Source: Xanthobacteraceae bacterium
Lineage (GTDB): Bacteria > Pseudomonadota > Alphaproteobacteria > Rhizobiales > Xanthobacteraceae
Assembly (NCBI GenBank): GCA_019747015.1
Contig: JAIERI010000028.1
Span: 1 to 40,640, forward strand
Reading direction: 5' to 3'
Length of the DNA stretch: 40,640 bases
The position numbers and the translations under genes are program-made. Of the stretch, positions 32,087 to 40,640 are shown one piece after another; the stretch's first letter is position 1; every line of letters starts with the position of its first letter. Below the pieces are notes generated by a model. It had not been told where the DNA came from and made no database searches. It saw only the letters and a program-made list of their open reading frames with translations.

Positions 32087-32955
32087 GACGCGCCTCCGAT
32101 CTCGCGCATCCGCCACAACATCAGCCGGTTGCCCAGCAGACGGATAAGGCTGCTGGAGACGTATCCAACGATCCCCAACGTAAACATGCCGATCGCGATC
32201 GTCGGATACTGGATCTTTGTATACGACGTGTTGATCAGATAGCCGAGCCCATACTCGCCGGACACCATTTCCGCCGCGACAAGAGAAAACCAGGCCACAC
32301 CGATCGAGATTTGCAAGCCCGTAAAAATGCTCGGAAGCGAACCTGGAATGATAACATCCCTGAATATCTGATTGGGTGTAGCCCCAAGACAAGCCGCGGC
32401 ACGAATGTAAGTTTCATCGATCGACCGCACACCCTGCATGGTATTCAAGGTCGTGACGAAAAAGGCCGCGATGAAGGTCAGAAAAATGACGGATACCTCA
32501 CTGCCGTTGAACAGAATGATCGAGATCGGCACCCACGCCAGAATGGGGATCGGCCTCAACGTTTCAAAAACGGGAAATACGTATTCGCGAAACCTCTCCG
32601 ACCAGCCGAGCATCAATCCCAGCGGCACGCCAAGAGCCGTCGCGGAAATAAAGGCTATGCCGATACGCACGAGACTGACCGCGATATGCTTGTAGTACTC
32701 GGCCGTGAAGATCGAGATGCCATAAACGGGATTCGGACTGACCCACTCGGTTACAACTTCCCGCAACCCGGGCAATTTCGAAAACCGGGGCAGCTTGAGA
32801 ACATCGACAGCGAGATACCAGGTGCCAAAAAAGATTCCGAACCCCAGCAACATCAAAAGGAACTTCGTTTGCCTGGGGCTTTTTCGTACACGCGCGCTCG
32901 TAACCTCGGCCACTGCTGCTCCGCGGGGGGCGGTCTGATCCAGATAGGCCTTCAT
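32083..32955 (-). CDS. NitT/TauT-type ABC importer, permease A
   Basis: The 290-residue product has an N-terminal cytoplasmic stretch of about 30 residues and six or so membrane helices. FETLRPIPILAWVPISIILF and the EAA loop RAAACLGATPNQIFRDVIIPGSLP mark it as an SsuC/TauC/NrtB-type permease. AGGAGG precedes the ATG. It lies 84 nt after the binding-protein gene and overlaps the ATPase 2 start by four bases (GTGA), so it is translated in step with that ATPase. Confidence 0.93.
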   Translation of the reverse strand: MKAYLDQTAPRGAAVAEVTSARVRKSPRQTKFLLMLLGFGIFFGTWYLAVDVLKLPRFSKLPGLREVVTEWVSPNPVYGISIFTAEYYKHIAVSLVRIGIAFISATALGVPLGLMLGWSERFREYVFPVFETLRPIPILAWVPISIILFNGSEVSVIFLTFIAAFFVTTLNTMQGVRSIDETYIRAAACLGATPNQIFRDVIIPGSLPSIFTGLQISIGVAWFSLVAAEMVSGEYGLGYLINTSYTKIQYPTIAIGMFTLGIVGYVSSSLIRLLGNRLMLWRMREIGGAS

Positions 32956-33039
32956 AACGGCGCTTTCCTCCTACTGACCAACATTCACGCCGTCATCGGA
33001 GACGGACCGGCGCATCACTCCGGTCCGCCTCCTCCCGGA

Positions 33040-34149
33040 TCAATTCGACGCCTGTGCCCTGACCAGTCCCACGGGCGATTGAAGTTTCCGTTCCTTCAGA
33101 ATGTCCTGCGTGAACGAAGGCATGATCGCATCGTCACGAAGCTTGTCGACACTGATGACCTTGTTGTCCTTCAGAAAATCCACGCCACGATTAACGAGTT
33201 CGGTAACCTCTGGCGTGAATGTGTAAGGCAGATAAAGCCGGACCTCATTGCCGCCGTCTTTGGCCGGATAAGAGCCGTAAATCGCGTTATAGAGACCTTT
33301 ATCTGTGAATCCCGTGACTTTGCTCTTCACGATATCGATCATTTCCTTTGCATTGGCTGGGTTGGACATCCAGATCTGCGCATCAAGTTCAGCCTCCAGC
33401 CAGGCTTTAACGACGTCGGGGCGCTGCTGAATAAGATCAGCCTGCATGACCACGAAACCGCCGCCCTTTTCCCCGATGGTTTTTCCGGTCGCAACACGGC
33501 GGGCCAATCCCTCTTCCACCAGATTGCTGGCGTTCGGCTCCCATACCGCCGCCGCGTCGAGACGACCCGACTTGAAGCCGGAACTGATCACTTCGATATT
33601 CTGGTTCAGGTAAGAGTCAGGTGTGGTACCCGTTCGCTTGAACAGCTTCTGAACGAAGTCGTCCGTGCAACTGCCTTTCGGCGTCGATACGGTCTTGCCG
33701 TTCACCCATTTCAACGCCTCGTCGCTGTCCTTGAATTCGGGGGCGTCCTTGCGAACAATGAACACATAGCACTGATCGTAGGACATGGCCGTCGAGGCGA
33801 CAATCCGGACGTCCGATGCCTGCGTTTTCGTTGTTGCTGTAAAGGCCGGGAGATCACCCATATAGCCGACATCGGCCTTGCCCGCGAGCATCTGATTCAC
33901 AACCACGGCGCCCTGAAGGCCGATCAGATATTCGACGGTGGATCCGGGCGGAAGATATTTTTTCCAAAGCTCCTTTCCGGAATTCACGAAAACCGACCAC
34001 ACCTCTGCATAGCAGCATGGATGTGCGATGGTGAGGTGAATCGGGTCTCCTGGCTTGCCGTAATCGAGCGCCGATGAAGCCTGCGGAGAAAATGTCGCGG
34101 TCAGCGTTAAAAGACACGCGATCAGCTTCGCTCTCATATTCAACTTCAT
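33040..34149 (-). CDS. Periplasmic binding protein for the nitrilase-linked ABC importer (NrtA/SsuA/TauA-like)
   Basis: The product is about 369 residues. ATG 34149 has AGGAG at good spacing and starts a signal peptide (MKLNMRAKLIACLLTLTATFSPQASSA); the track's extra 39 residues lack one. The mature chain has GLQGAVVVNQMLAGKADVGYMGD and GRLDAAAVWEPNASNLVEEG, typical of the NMT1/NrtA type. Unusually, the first strand has HPCCYAEVW, with two adjacent Cys, and two more Cys occur in YDQCYVF and KGSCTDD. They could form periplasmic disulfides. It is the only binding protein for the two permease/ATPase pairs downstream. Its position behind a nitrilase suggests a nitrile or its acid product as ligand. 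Confidence 0.92.
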   Translation of the reverse strand: MKLNMRAKLIACLLTLTATFSPQASSALDYGKPGDPIHLTIAHPCCYAEVWSVFVNSGKELWKKYLPPGSTVEYLIGLQGAVVVNQMLAGKADVGYMGDLPAFTATTKTQASDVRIVASTAMSYDQCYVFIVRKDAPEFKDSDEALKWVNGKTVSTPKGSCTDDFVQKLFKRTGTTPDSYLNQNIEVISSGFKSGRLDAAAVWEPNASNLVEEGLARRVATGKTIGEKGGGFVVMQADLIQQRPDVVKAWLEAELDAQIWMSNPANAKEMIDIVKSKVTGFTDKGLYNAIYGSYPAKDGGNEVRLYLPYTFTPEVTELVNRGVDFLKDNKVISVDKLRDDAIMPSFTQDILKERKLQSPVGLVRAQASN

Positions 34150-34262
34150 TTTACAGCTCCTATGGTTTGCAATGAACAAATCTCCCCGGGTGATTTCGAT
34201 TTTATCCGAACACATTTGCAGACCCTGTCCGTTTCCATCGCCATTTTCCGGCAATGACATCT

Positions 34263-35306
34263 TCACAGACGAACGACATTATGCCGCTCATCCATCTTTT
34301 GATTGTCGACTGGCAACTCGCGCCCCTCGTCATCTCCCTCGAAGATGACCGGCTGATTGGCTGACCGATCGATCGTAAGCTTGAAAATATCAAATCGGTT
34401 ATAGTACCCCGACAGATCATGAAGCTGCTTCGGCTCGACGCATGCCGCCGTGTCGATCTCTCCGTAAAGAATTCTCTCCTCATTTTGAACGGGTTCGGCG
34501 ACGACCGATCCTGTCGGTGAAAGGATCATGGACACGCCACGCGGGCTGTCAGCGAGAATTCGTCTGGCATCCGCGTTGCCCGCACTTAATTCATCCAGCA
34601 TCTTGTCATCCATGAACGATGCCGCGACGAGGTTGAATACTTTGGCTTCGAGCGAATGGGCATTTGCACGTACGCGTATGCCCTCGGCAACGTCGTAGGA
34701 TGCTTCTTTGGGATCGTAGGCAGGCCATACCGGCGGGTAAGATGACAAGTGAACCTGCTCGCCTTGCGCGATCATCGAGAACCGCGCCAACGGATTAAAG
34801 TTTTCTCCACAGATCAGCATTCCTATCTTTCCGAGATTGGTCTCGACGACGCGCAAACCCGCGCCATCCCCGTTCGACCAGCACATTTTTTCCCAGAAAG
34901 TGGGCACCAGTTTACGGTGATGATTCAGAATACCACCGTCAGCACCGATCAGAATGTTCGAATTCCAGATACAGCCAACGCTCGCCTGCGACCCTTCATT
35001 AATTCCTATCGAGACGATCGTGCCGGTTCTGCGCGCGGTGGCTGAAATTTTTTCGATTTCCGGACCCGGCACCATGACGGCCGATGCGGCAAGTCTGCGG
35101 AACCAGCCGTGATTGTAAATGGGAGCATTCAATGCGCTCCAGATCGGAAACGCTGAAATATAGGTTTCCGAAAACACCACCAGCTCAGCGCCATTGGCGG
35201 AGGCCTCTTCGATCAGAGAGCAGGCTTTTTCAACCGTGCGCGCAGTGTCCAGCAAGACCGGCGCAACATGCATGATAGCCGCCTTGAACTTTGGATATTT
35301 CCGCAT
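34263..35306 (-). CDS. Nitrilase (carbon-nitrogen hydrolase superfamily)
   Basis: The 347-residue product is of normal length for a nitrilase and carries the Glu-Lys-Cys triad: FSETYISAFP (E47), HHRKLVPTFWEK (K132) and MLICGENFNPLARF (C166). The block WSNGDGAGLRVVETNLGKIG, followed by AQGEQVHLSSYPP, is typical of true nitrilases that turn R-CN into an acid and ammonia, rather than amidases. The protein is cytoplasmic and probably forms a spiral oligomer. It is the first gene of the operon, followed after a 113-nt gap by importer genes; LysR lies divergently. Its ribosome site lies inside a strong hairpin (35311-35340). Confidence 0.94.
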   Translation of the reverse strand: MRKYPKFKAAIMHVAPVLLDTARTVEKACSLIEEASANGAELVVFSETYISAFPIWSALNAPIYNHGWFRRLAASAVMVPGPEIEKISATARRTGTIVSIGINEGSQASVGCIWNSNILIGADGGILNHHRKLVPTFWEKMCWSNGDGAGLRVVETNLGKIGMLICGENFNPLARFSMIAQGEQVHLSSYPPVWPAYDPKEASYDVAEGIRVRANAHSLEAKVFNLVAASFMDDKMLDELSAGNADARRILADSPRGVSMILSPTGSVVAEPVQNEERILYGEIDTAACVEPKQLHDLSGYYNRFDIFKLTIDRSANQPVIFEGDDEGRELPVDNQKMDERHNVVRL

Positions 35307-35310
35307 TTAC

Positions 35311-35340
35311 AAGCCTCTTTCCATACCTGGAAAGAGCTTG
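35311..35340 (-). promoter_or_regulatory. Hairpin covering the nitrilase ribosome-binding region
   Basis: In the leader of the nitrilase mRNA, CTCTTTCC-AGGTAT-GGAAAGAG forms a perfect 8-bp stem, with a further 3 bp (CAAG/CTTG) across a bulged base. The 3' arm and the next bases, GGAAAGAGGCTTG, contain the only Shine-Dalgarno for the ATG at 35306. Folding would block translation; the element may equally be a DNA site for a protein. Confidence 0.6.
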
Positions 35341-35379
35341 AGTTAGACACCCTCAAATGTAAAATATAATAATAAAGGC

Positions 35380-35406
35380 TTATTCATAGGATGAACCTAT
35401 GGATAA
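35380..35406. promoter_or_regulatory. Candidate LysR binding site in the nitrilase/LysR divergent promoter
   Basis: TTAT-n-CATAGG-ATGAA-CCTATG-n-ATAA is a 27-bp inverted repeat, perfect except for one pair and the 5-nt centre. It contains the T-N11-A form used by LysR-type regulators. It lies 33 bp before the LysR start and 74 bp before the nitrilase start, fitting both autoregulation and activation. Confidence 0.75.
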
Positions 35407-35438
35407 ATCGGCGTCGGTTTGACGCATTGTGAGAAGCG

Positions 35439-36347
35439 ATGCATCTCAATTATACCTTGAGGCACCTGAAGTACTTCATGGTAGCGGCTGACTGCGGATC
35501 CATTTCGCAAGCCGCGCGGGATTTGAACATCTCGCAACCTTCCATCTCGGCGGCGATCAATCATCTCGAGCGCGAGATCGGGGTTGAACTGTTCCTTCGC
35601 AAACGTCCACACGGCGTCATATTGACGGCCGCGGGCCGCGACCTTATCCGGGCAGCCCGCCAGCTTCTGAATCATACAAAGGAGTTCGAGGTTTCCGCGG
35701 GCAATCTGGTTGATGCCGTTGCGAGCGAAATCCACGTTGCCTGCTTCGTGAATATCGCTCCGACATATCTTGCCGCGATCCTGCGTTCCTTTCACGCTAT
35801 CCACCCTAACGTGACGGTGCGATGTTATGTTGAGGACCAGGGTGAAATTCTCGCCGGCATTTCAAGCGGCCGGTATGAAACCGCAATTACGTTCGATCTG
35901 GATTTGACAAACGACTACACGGTAGAGGTTGTCAGGGAGTTGCCTCCCCGGCTCGTCGTGTCCAACCACCACCCGCTTTCTCAGCGATCCCGTGCTTCCC
36001 TGGAACAGGTCTTGTCGGAACCGTTCATCGTTCTGGATCTTCCGCACAGCCGAAATTACTTTCTTTCGCTGTTTCATAATCTGGGCATTCGACCAAGCCG
36101 GATTATTCCCGTGTCATCCTTTGAGACCATTCGAAGCCTGGTCGGAAATCAGTTCGGCTATTCGCTTCTCAATATCGAGCCGCGAGCGGTTGTAAACTAC
36201 GATGGCACGCAGGTCAGATATATAAATCTGCGCGACAAACTCCGCCCCTTGCAGCTATGTTTGCTTACGCTCGCTGGGTCGTCGCCCCGGCGCGCTGTGA
36301 TCGCTTTTAACAAACATGCTCAGGCATTTTTCAGAAAGATAAACTAG
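35439..36347 (+). CDS. LysR-family transcriptional regulator
   Basis: The 302-residue product has an N-terminal winged helix-turn-helix (LRHLKYFMVAADCGSISQAARDLNISQPSISAAINHLEREIG, about 7-50) and a C-terminal periplasmic-binding-like effector domain. It diverges from the nitrilase operon with a long palindrome between, so it probably activates that operon when an acid or nitrile is bound. The C-terminal lobe contains PSRIIPVSSFETIRSLVGNQFGYSLLN, the usual inducer-domain hinge text. The Shine-Dalgarno is GAGAAG. It is convergent with the gamma-glutamyltransferase-like gene. Confidence 0.93.
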   Translation: MHLNYTLRHLKYFMVAADCGSISQAARDLNISQPSISAAINHLEREIGVELFLRKRPHGVILTAAGRDLIRAARQLLNHTKEFEVSAGNLVDAVASEIHVACFVNIAPTYLAAILRSFHAIHPNVTVRCYVEDQGEILAGISSGRYETAITFDLDLTNDYTVEVVRELPPRLVVSNHHPLSQRSRASLEQVLSEPFIVLDLPHSRNYFLSLFHNLGIRPSRIIPVSSFETIRSLVGNQFGYSLLNIEPRAVVNYDGTQVRYINLRDKLRPLQLCLLTLAGSSPRRAVIAFNKHAQAFFRKIN

Positions 36348-36403
36348 CTGCACCCGCGAGCGTTTGTCCAAGAATGTTTCGCCGAACAAAACTGCGGCGA
36401 TTG

Positions 36404-38029
36404 CTAGCTCACCACCGCCTGTCCATCGCGGCGCGGATCGCTCGCCGCCACATAGCCTTCCACGGCCGGATCGCCCATCCGCCAGATGAACTGGCCTGCG
36501 CCGAAATCCATGTAGCTGTCGCTGAGCGGAATCACTTTGTGGCCGCGATCGACGAGTCCCTGAACCGTCTGTGGGTCCATGCTGGCCTCGGCATTGATGT
36601 TGAGCCCGGACTCGAAACGCCAGCGCGGCGCGTCGCATGCTGCCTGTGGATTCTGACCGAAGTCGAGCATTCGCACCAAGGTCTGGAGATGGCCCTGCGG
36701 CTGCATGTTGCCGCCCATGACGCCGAAGCTCATCACCGGCGCACCGTCACGGGTGAGGAAGCCGGGAATAATGGTTTGGAACGGTCGCTTGCGCGGCGCG
36801 ACACAATTGGGGTGCGCAGTATCGAGGTTGAAACCGTGGCCGCGATTTTGCAACGACACGCCCCATTCCGGGATCACGACACCCGAACCGAACCCCATGT
36901 AATTGCTCTGAATGAAGCTCACCATCATGCCTGAGGAATCCGCGGCCGTGAGATAGATGGTTCCTCCTCTCACCGGATTCCCGGCCTTGAAGTCCTGCGC
37001 CTTCTTGCGATCGATGAGTTTGGCACGCCCGGCGAGATAAGTATCGTCGAGCATCTGTTCGGGTGTCACCTGCATGGCGACTGGATCGGCGACATATCGA
37101 TAAGTATCGGCAAAAGCGAGTTTCATCGCTTCGATCTGTAAATGCTGGGCGTCAACGCCGTCCACCGGCAGACCCTCGAAGTCGCAATGGGCGAGAATTC
37201 CAAGAGCGATGAGTGCGGAGATACCCTGCCCGTTGGGAGGCATTTCATGCACGGTATAACCGCGATAATCCTTGGCGATGGGCGTGACCCATTCGGGCTT
37301 GAACGCAGCTAGATCCGCGGCGGTCATGACACCGCCCTCTGCGCGCGCGTGGCGCTCGATAGCCTCGGCGATCTCACCGCCATAAAGAGCTGCACCGCGC
37401 GTCTCGCCAATCAGACGCAAGGTTCTTGCCGCAGCGGGAAACATGAAGCGCTCGCCCACATGCGGCGGACGGCCCCGCGGCAAGAACGTCTCGGCGAAGC
37501 CGGGTTGTTTGACCAGATTTTCGAGACCGAAGGCGCCCACCCATTTGTGCTGGATAATGGTGGGAACAAGATAGCCCCGTTCGGCGATCTCAATGGCGGA
37601 CTCAAGCAGATCGGTGAATGGCAGACGGCCGAAACGTTCGGACAACGCTACCCAGCTTGCGACTGCGCCCGGCACCGTGACCGAGTCCCAGCCACGCACA
37701 GGAGGCATTTTGGCATCGTCACCATATTTGGCGCGGAAATATTCAGGCGTCCAGGCAGCGGGCGAGAAACCGGACGAGTTGAGGCCATGAAGGCGCTTGC
37801 CATCCCACAGGATACAAAACGCATCCGATCCAAGACCGTTGCTGCACGGCTCGACAATCGCCATGACGGCCGCGGCGGCGATTGCCGCATCCACTGCGTT
37901 GCCCCCCTTCCAGAGCATCTTGAGCCCGGCCTGCGCCCCCAGGGGATGCGAGGTGGAAACGACATTGTTGCCGAAGACGGGCAAACGCCGCGAAGCGTAT
38001 CCGGTGGCCCAGTCAAAAGATGCAGTCAT
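36404..38029 (-). CDS. Gamma-glutamyltransferase-like N-terminal nucleophile hydrolase, cytoplasmic
   Basis: The 541-residue product has the GGT fold and is not preceded by a signal peptide. The autoprocessing site is probably NPVRGGT-IYLTAAD, making T357 the new N-terminal nucleophile. FGSGVVIPEWGVSLQNRG matches the GGT core. The oxyanion Ser-Ser of classical glutathione-cleaving enzymes is not seen; here the region reads KRPFQTIIPGF. It may therefore be a GGT-like acylase, or a member acting on another gamma-glutamyl or acyl compound. It is the last gene after a ligase and a cysteine-synthase-like enzyme. Track ORFs on the plus strand here are shadows. Confidence 0.9.
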   Translation of the reverse strand: MTASFDWATGYASRRLPVFGNNVVSTSHPLGAQAGLKMLWKGGNAVDAAIAAAAVMAIVEPCSNGLGSDAFCILWDGKRLHGLNSSGFSPAAWTPEYFRAKYGDDAKMPPVRGWDSVTVPGAVASWVALSERFGRLPFTDLLESAIEIAERGYLVPTIIQHKWVGAFGLENLVKQPGFAETFLPRGRPPHVGERFMFPAAARTLRLIGETRGAALYGGEIAEAIERHARAEGGVMTAADLAAFKPEWVTPIAKDYRGYTVHEMPPNGQGISALIALGILAHCDFEGLPVDGVDAQHLQIEAMKLAFADTYRYVADPVAMQVTPEQMLDDTYLAGRAKLIDRKKAQDFKAGNPVRGGTIYLTAADSSGMMVSFIQSNYMGFGSGVVIPEWGVSLQNRGHGFNLDTAHPNCVAPRKRPFQTIIPGFLTRDGAPVMSFGVMGGNMQPQGHLQTLVRMLDFGQNPQAACDAPRWRFESGLNINAEASMDPQTVQGLVDRGHKVIPLSDSYMDFGAGQFIWRMGDPAVEGYVAASDPRRDGQAVVS

Positions 38030-38047
38030 CGTGAAATCCTGTGTCGA

Positions 38048-39133
38048 TCAATGTGCCTGGCCAAAGACAGCGTCCAGTCTTTGCATCACGGGTGCGATAT
38101 CGAATCCATGGCTCGAAAGCCAGGAATCATCATAAAGAGTTGATCGATAGCGTTCTCCGGAATCGCACAGAAGCGTGACGATCGAACCGGTTACACCTTT
38201 TTCCATCATCTCCTGGATAAGTGTAAATGCGCCGCAGATGTTGGTGCCGGTCGAGCCGCCGCAAGGACGGCCGATAATCTCGCTGAGCTTGCGAGCTGCG
38301 GCGATGCTCTCGGTGTCTGGGACAACGACGACGCGGTCGACAAGATCCGGCATGAAGGAAGGCTCCACCTGAGTGCGGCCGATGCCTTCGATCACGCTTG
38401 AACAAGCCTCCACTCTCGTTACGGCACGGTCGGCATAGTGATGGTGAAAGACCGACGATTTGGGATCAGCGACACAAAGCCGGGTGGGATATTTGCGATA
38501 ACGGATGAAACGGCCGATCGTTGCGGCGGTGCCGCCAGTGCCCGCTCCGCACACAACCCAGTTCGGCACGGGATCGGTTTCCTTGGCCATTTGCGCAAAG
38601 ATGGACTCGGCGATGTTGTTGTTGCCGCGCCAGTCGGTGGCGCGCTCGGCAAAAGTGAACTGATCCATATAATGGCCGTTCAACTCGGCTGCGAGACGAT
38701 GGGCGGTCTCCGATGTGTTCCTGCCTTCGATCAGATGCGGCTCGCCGCCATGAAAGGTGATGGCCGCGATCTTTTCCGTCGAAGTTGTGCGCGGCATCAC
38801 GGCAATGAACCGCAGACCAAGCAGGCGTGCGAAATAGGCCTCCGAAATCGCCGTCGAGCCCGACGATGCCTCGATGATGGTGGTGCCGGGACCAATCCAG
38901 TTGTTGCATAACGCGTAAAGGAACATCGAGCGCGCCAGCCTGTGTTTGAGACTGCCGGTCGGATGACTGGACTCGTCCTTTATATATAGAGCGATGCCAG
39001 GCGCGCGCGGCAGCTCGATACGGATAAGGTGCGTGTCAGCCGAGCGATTGATGTCGGTTTCGATCAGCTGGATGGCATGGGCAAGCCAGTTGGTATCGCG
39101 AACTTTGTTGGATCGGGGAAAAACGACGTCCAT
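38048..39133 (-). CDS. PLP-dependent cysteine synthase-family enzyme, Cds1-like (possible cysteine desulfhydrase or S-conjugate lyase)
   Basis: The product has about 361 residues. ATG 39133 has GAGG upstream; the track's extra 26 residues overlap the ligase gene. The fold-type II PLP site is clear: Lys in [10 protein letters not shown] (K63), [13 protein letters not shown] for the carboxylate, and [14 protein letters not shown] for the cofactor phosphate. [19 protein letters not shown] and the long C-terminal part recall the bacterial Cds1 group, which releases sulfide from cysteine, more than CysK or CysM. Cystathionine or cysteine synthase activity cannot be excluded. It lies between the ligase (7 nt) and the GGT-like gene (18 nt), so the three are one transcript. 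Confidence 0.9.
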   Translation of the reverse strand: MDVVFPRSNKVRDTNWLAHAIQLIETDINRSADTHLIRIELPRAPGIALYIKDESSHPTGSLKHRLARSMFLYALCNNWIGPGTTIIEASSGSTAISEAYFARLLGLRFIAVMPRTTSTEKIAAITFHGGEPHLIEGRNTSETAHRLAAELNGHYMDQFTFAERATDWRGNNNIAESIFAQMAKETDPVPNWVVCGAGTGGTAATIGRFIRYRKYPTRLCVADPKSSVFHHHYADRAVTRVEACSSVIEGIGRTQVEPSFMPDLVDRVVVVPDTESIAAARKLSEIIGRPCGGSTGTNICGAFTLIQEMMEKGVTGSIVTLLCDSGERYRSTLYDDSWLSSHGFDIAPVMQRLDAVFGQAH

Positions 39134-39140
39134 CAATTCC

Positions 39141-40640
39141 TCATGCGGCCTTGAGTTCAGCTTCCGCCAGCCGGCGTAAGCCAGCGCGATCGATCTTGTT
39201 CGTGGAAGCAAGCATCATCTCATCGAGGAACCAGATTCGGCGGGGATGCTGATAGGCCGGTGCGTTTGCCAGCACGTAGCGCTTGAGCGTGTCTTCATCC
39301 ACCGACGCGCCAAGTCGCCGCACGACGAAGGCGACGGGCTTTGTACCCTTGATATCGTCGTCCACCGGAACCACGCAGGCCTGAAGCACGTCGGGATGTG
39401 TTTCCAGCACTGCCTCGACTTCGCCGGGAAAGATGTTCTCCCCTCCGCTCACGAACATGTCGTCCGAGCGGCCCATGAAATAGTAGAAACCATTCTCATC
39501 GCGCCGGAAAACGTCGGCCGTATCGTAGTAGCCATCCGCTGTAATGGGAGAACGCACATCCGGGCGGTTATGATAGCCGAGCATGACCGCCGGACTTTTC
39601 ATCTGCAGCACGCCACTTGTAGGCGCGTCCGGGCCGACCAGACGAACCGATACCTCGGGGTGAGGATAACCGACTGAACTGATAGGCGTGGCGAGACCGT
39701 CCGGATGATCGGTAAAAGCGATAGGGCCGCCTTCGGTCGTACCATAGGCGTTGATGATGCGTGCGTTAGGCAGGAGCGCGCGAATTTGCCGGGCCAAGGT
39801 ATCGTTCACCGGCGCGGACCCCATGCGGACAGTGCGCACGCTGGACAGGTCGGCGAAAGCCAGTGCTTCTTTTTCACGCAGCATCATGGCGATCATTGGC
39901 GGCACCGCGGTGAGCCAGGTGCAGCGGTAGCGGCTGATCGCTTCGATGTAGGGTACGGCCTTGAACTGGGGCAACATGATCGCCGTCGCGCCGCTCGCAC
40001 ATACCAGCAGCGACAAGGCCAGGGCATTCATATGATAGAGGGGGGCCGCGATCAGCACGCGCTCGTTATGCAGGTCAGTCTCCTGCTTGCGCGTATTTGC
40101 GACCCACAGATGGGCCGTGTGCGACAGCAAAACCCCTTTGGGACGCCCCGTCGAACCGGATGTATAAAGGCTGAGAGCGGGCTCATCCGCGCGCGGCGTC
40201 ACCGGCACAAAACGACCGGGGTCCAGCCAGGATGATATGCTGCCCTGACCTGTCCCATCGAACGTCACGAAAGACACGCCTGGAAACTTCTCCGGATCCA
40301 CCGAGGCGCGGCGCTCATCGTCATGAACAACCAGACGAGCGTCGCAATCGGCGATCACTTGAGCAATCGTCACAGGAGGAAATTTGAAATTGATCGGGAC
40401 CGGCACTACGCCGGCCCGCATGGCGCCGAGCAGGAGCGCCACATATTCCGGCCGATTGGCGGACAGGATTGCGATCCTTTCGCCGCGCAGGACTCCAGCC
40501 TTCATGAGACCGCGAGCGAAAGCGTCGGCCATGGCGTCCAGCGCACCGCGCGTCATAACAAATTCTGTTTTGTCCGGCCGCACGCCAATGATAACCGGAC
40601 GCGAAGGGTCGTCGGTGCGGCGAACGAAGTTACCGAGGTT
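39141..40640 (-). CDS. Acyl-CoA synthetase-like AMP ligase, N terminus beyond the window
   Basis: The frame is open to the right edge. The track's start at GTG 40583 is internal, because 19 more in-frame codons ([19 protein letters not shown]) are readable before the edge. At least 499 residues are present, nearly the whole protein. Motifs: [66 protein letters not shown] and the catalytic Lys in [22 protein letters not shown] and the YDTADV motif are typical of CoA ligases for medium-length or aromatic acids. It leads into the Cds1-like and GGT-like genes. The acid substrate is unknown. Confidence 0.92.
   Translation of the reverse strand, partial: NLGNFVRRTDDPSRPVIIGVRPDKTEFVMTRGALDAMADAFARGLMKAGVLRGERIAILSANRPEYVALLLGAMRAGVVPVPINFKFPPVTIAQVIADCDARLVVHDDERRASVDPEKFPGVSFVTFDGTGQGSISSWLDPGRFVPVTPRADEPALSLYTSGSTGRPKGVLLSHTAHLWVANTRKQETDLHNERVLIAAPLYHMNALALSLLVCASGATAIMLPQFKAVPYIEAISRYRCTWLTAVPPMIAMMLREKEALAFADLSSVRTVRMGSAPVNDTLARQIRALLPNARIINAYGTTEGGPIAFTDHPDGLATPISSVGYPHPEVSVRLVGPDAPTSGVLQMKSPAVMLGYHNRPDVRSPITADGYYDTADVFRRDENGFYYFMGRSDDMFVSGGENIFPGEVEAVLETHPDVLQACVVPVDDDIKGTKPVAFVVRRLGASVDEDTLKRYVLANAPAYQHPRRIWFLDEMMLASTNKIDRAGLRRLAEAELKAA

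Noticed and set aside
32087-32392. 102-residue N-terminal extension of ATPase 2
   Set aside because: It overlaps permease A in another frame, and the GTG at 32086 forms a GTGA overlap that gives a normal-length ATPase.
32056-34077. 673-residue plus-strand ORF opposite permease A and the binding protein
   Set aside because: Low-complexity Arg/His/Asp-rich translation with no family match; it is antisense to two clear genes.
1-40640. CRISPR array, tRNA/rRNA, insertion sequence or prophage
   Set aside because: No regularly spaced repeats, no cloverleaf or rRNA text, and no transposase, integrase or structural phage gene were seen on either strand.

Overview
The window reads as part of an alphaproteobacterial chromosome, most likely Hyphomicrobiales (Bradyrhizobium/Afipia-like). 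This is inferred from the GC-rich coding style and from protein families that resemble rhizobial catabolic genes; no rRNA or tRNA is present to test it. It is a dense catabolic and transport region. I see no phage genes, insertion sequences or CRISPR arrays. Shine-Dalgarno sequences or 4-nt stop/start overlaps decide many of the starts given here, and several of these differ from the ORF track.

Layout. (1) 1-1027: the 5' end of a secreted protein and an isoprenylcysteine-methyltransferase-like membrane protein. (2) 3856->1021 (-): AMP ligase, free-standing acyl carrier protein and lipoyl-less E2-type acyltransferase, which look like a small acyl-transfer cluster. (3) 13635->4026 (-): a GltI-like periplasmic protein, two permeases and an ATPase, then a 2-hydroxyacid dehydrogenase, RraA-like, DapA-like, IlvD/Edd, enolase-superfamily and hydroxyacyl-CoA-dehydrogenase-like proteins. 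The divergent FCD-type GntR gene at 13817 and a 20-bp palindrome probably control this operon. (4) 14712-15611: an internally deleted TPP-enzyme remnant and a cupin. (5) 15868-21226: an MFS transporter and a second GntR gene on +, facing a minus-strand operon of a histidine-box membrane hydroxylase, two small membrane proteins, a DUF6166-like protein and a zinc alcohol dehydrogenase. Similar TGATATRTCA-like sites lie in front of all three units.

(6) 21822-29483: a third GntR gene, an FAD oxidoreductase and an SsuABC/TauABC-type importer run leftwards. A second FAD oxidoreductase and an epoxide-hydrolase-like enzyme run rightwards from the same control region. (7) 35306->29512 (-): a nitrilase followed by one binding protein, two permeases and two ATPases. 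The ATPases carry complementary defects that predict one importer with one consensus and one degenerate ATP site. A divergent LysR gene and a long palindrome lie upstream, and a hairpin covers the nitrilase ribosome-binding region. (8) 40640->36404 (-): an acyl-CoA-synthetase-like ligase (cut by the right edge), a cysteine-synthase-family PLP enzyme and a gamma-glutamyltransferase-like hydrolase.

Taken together the window looks like adjoining substrate-specific modules (importer, local regulator, soluble enzymes) for organic acids, nitriles and possibly epoxide- or thiol-linked compounds. No substrate can be proved from sequence alone.
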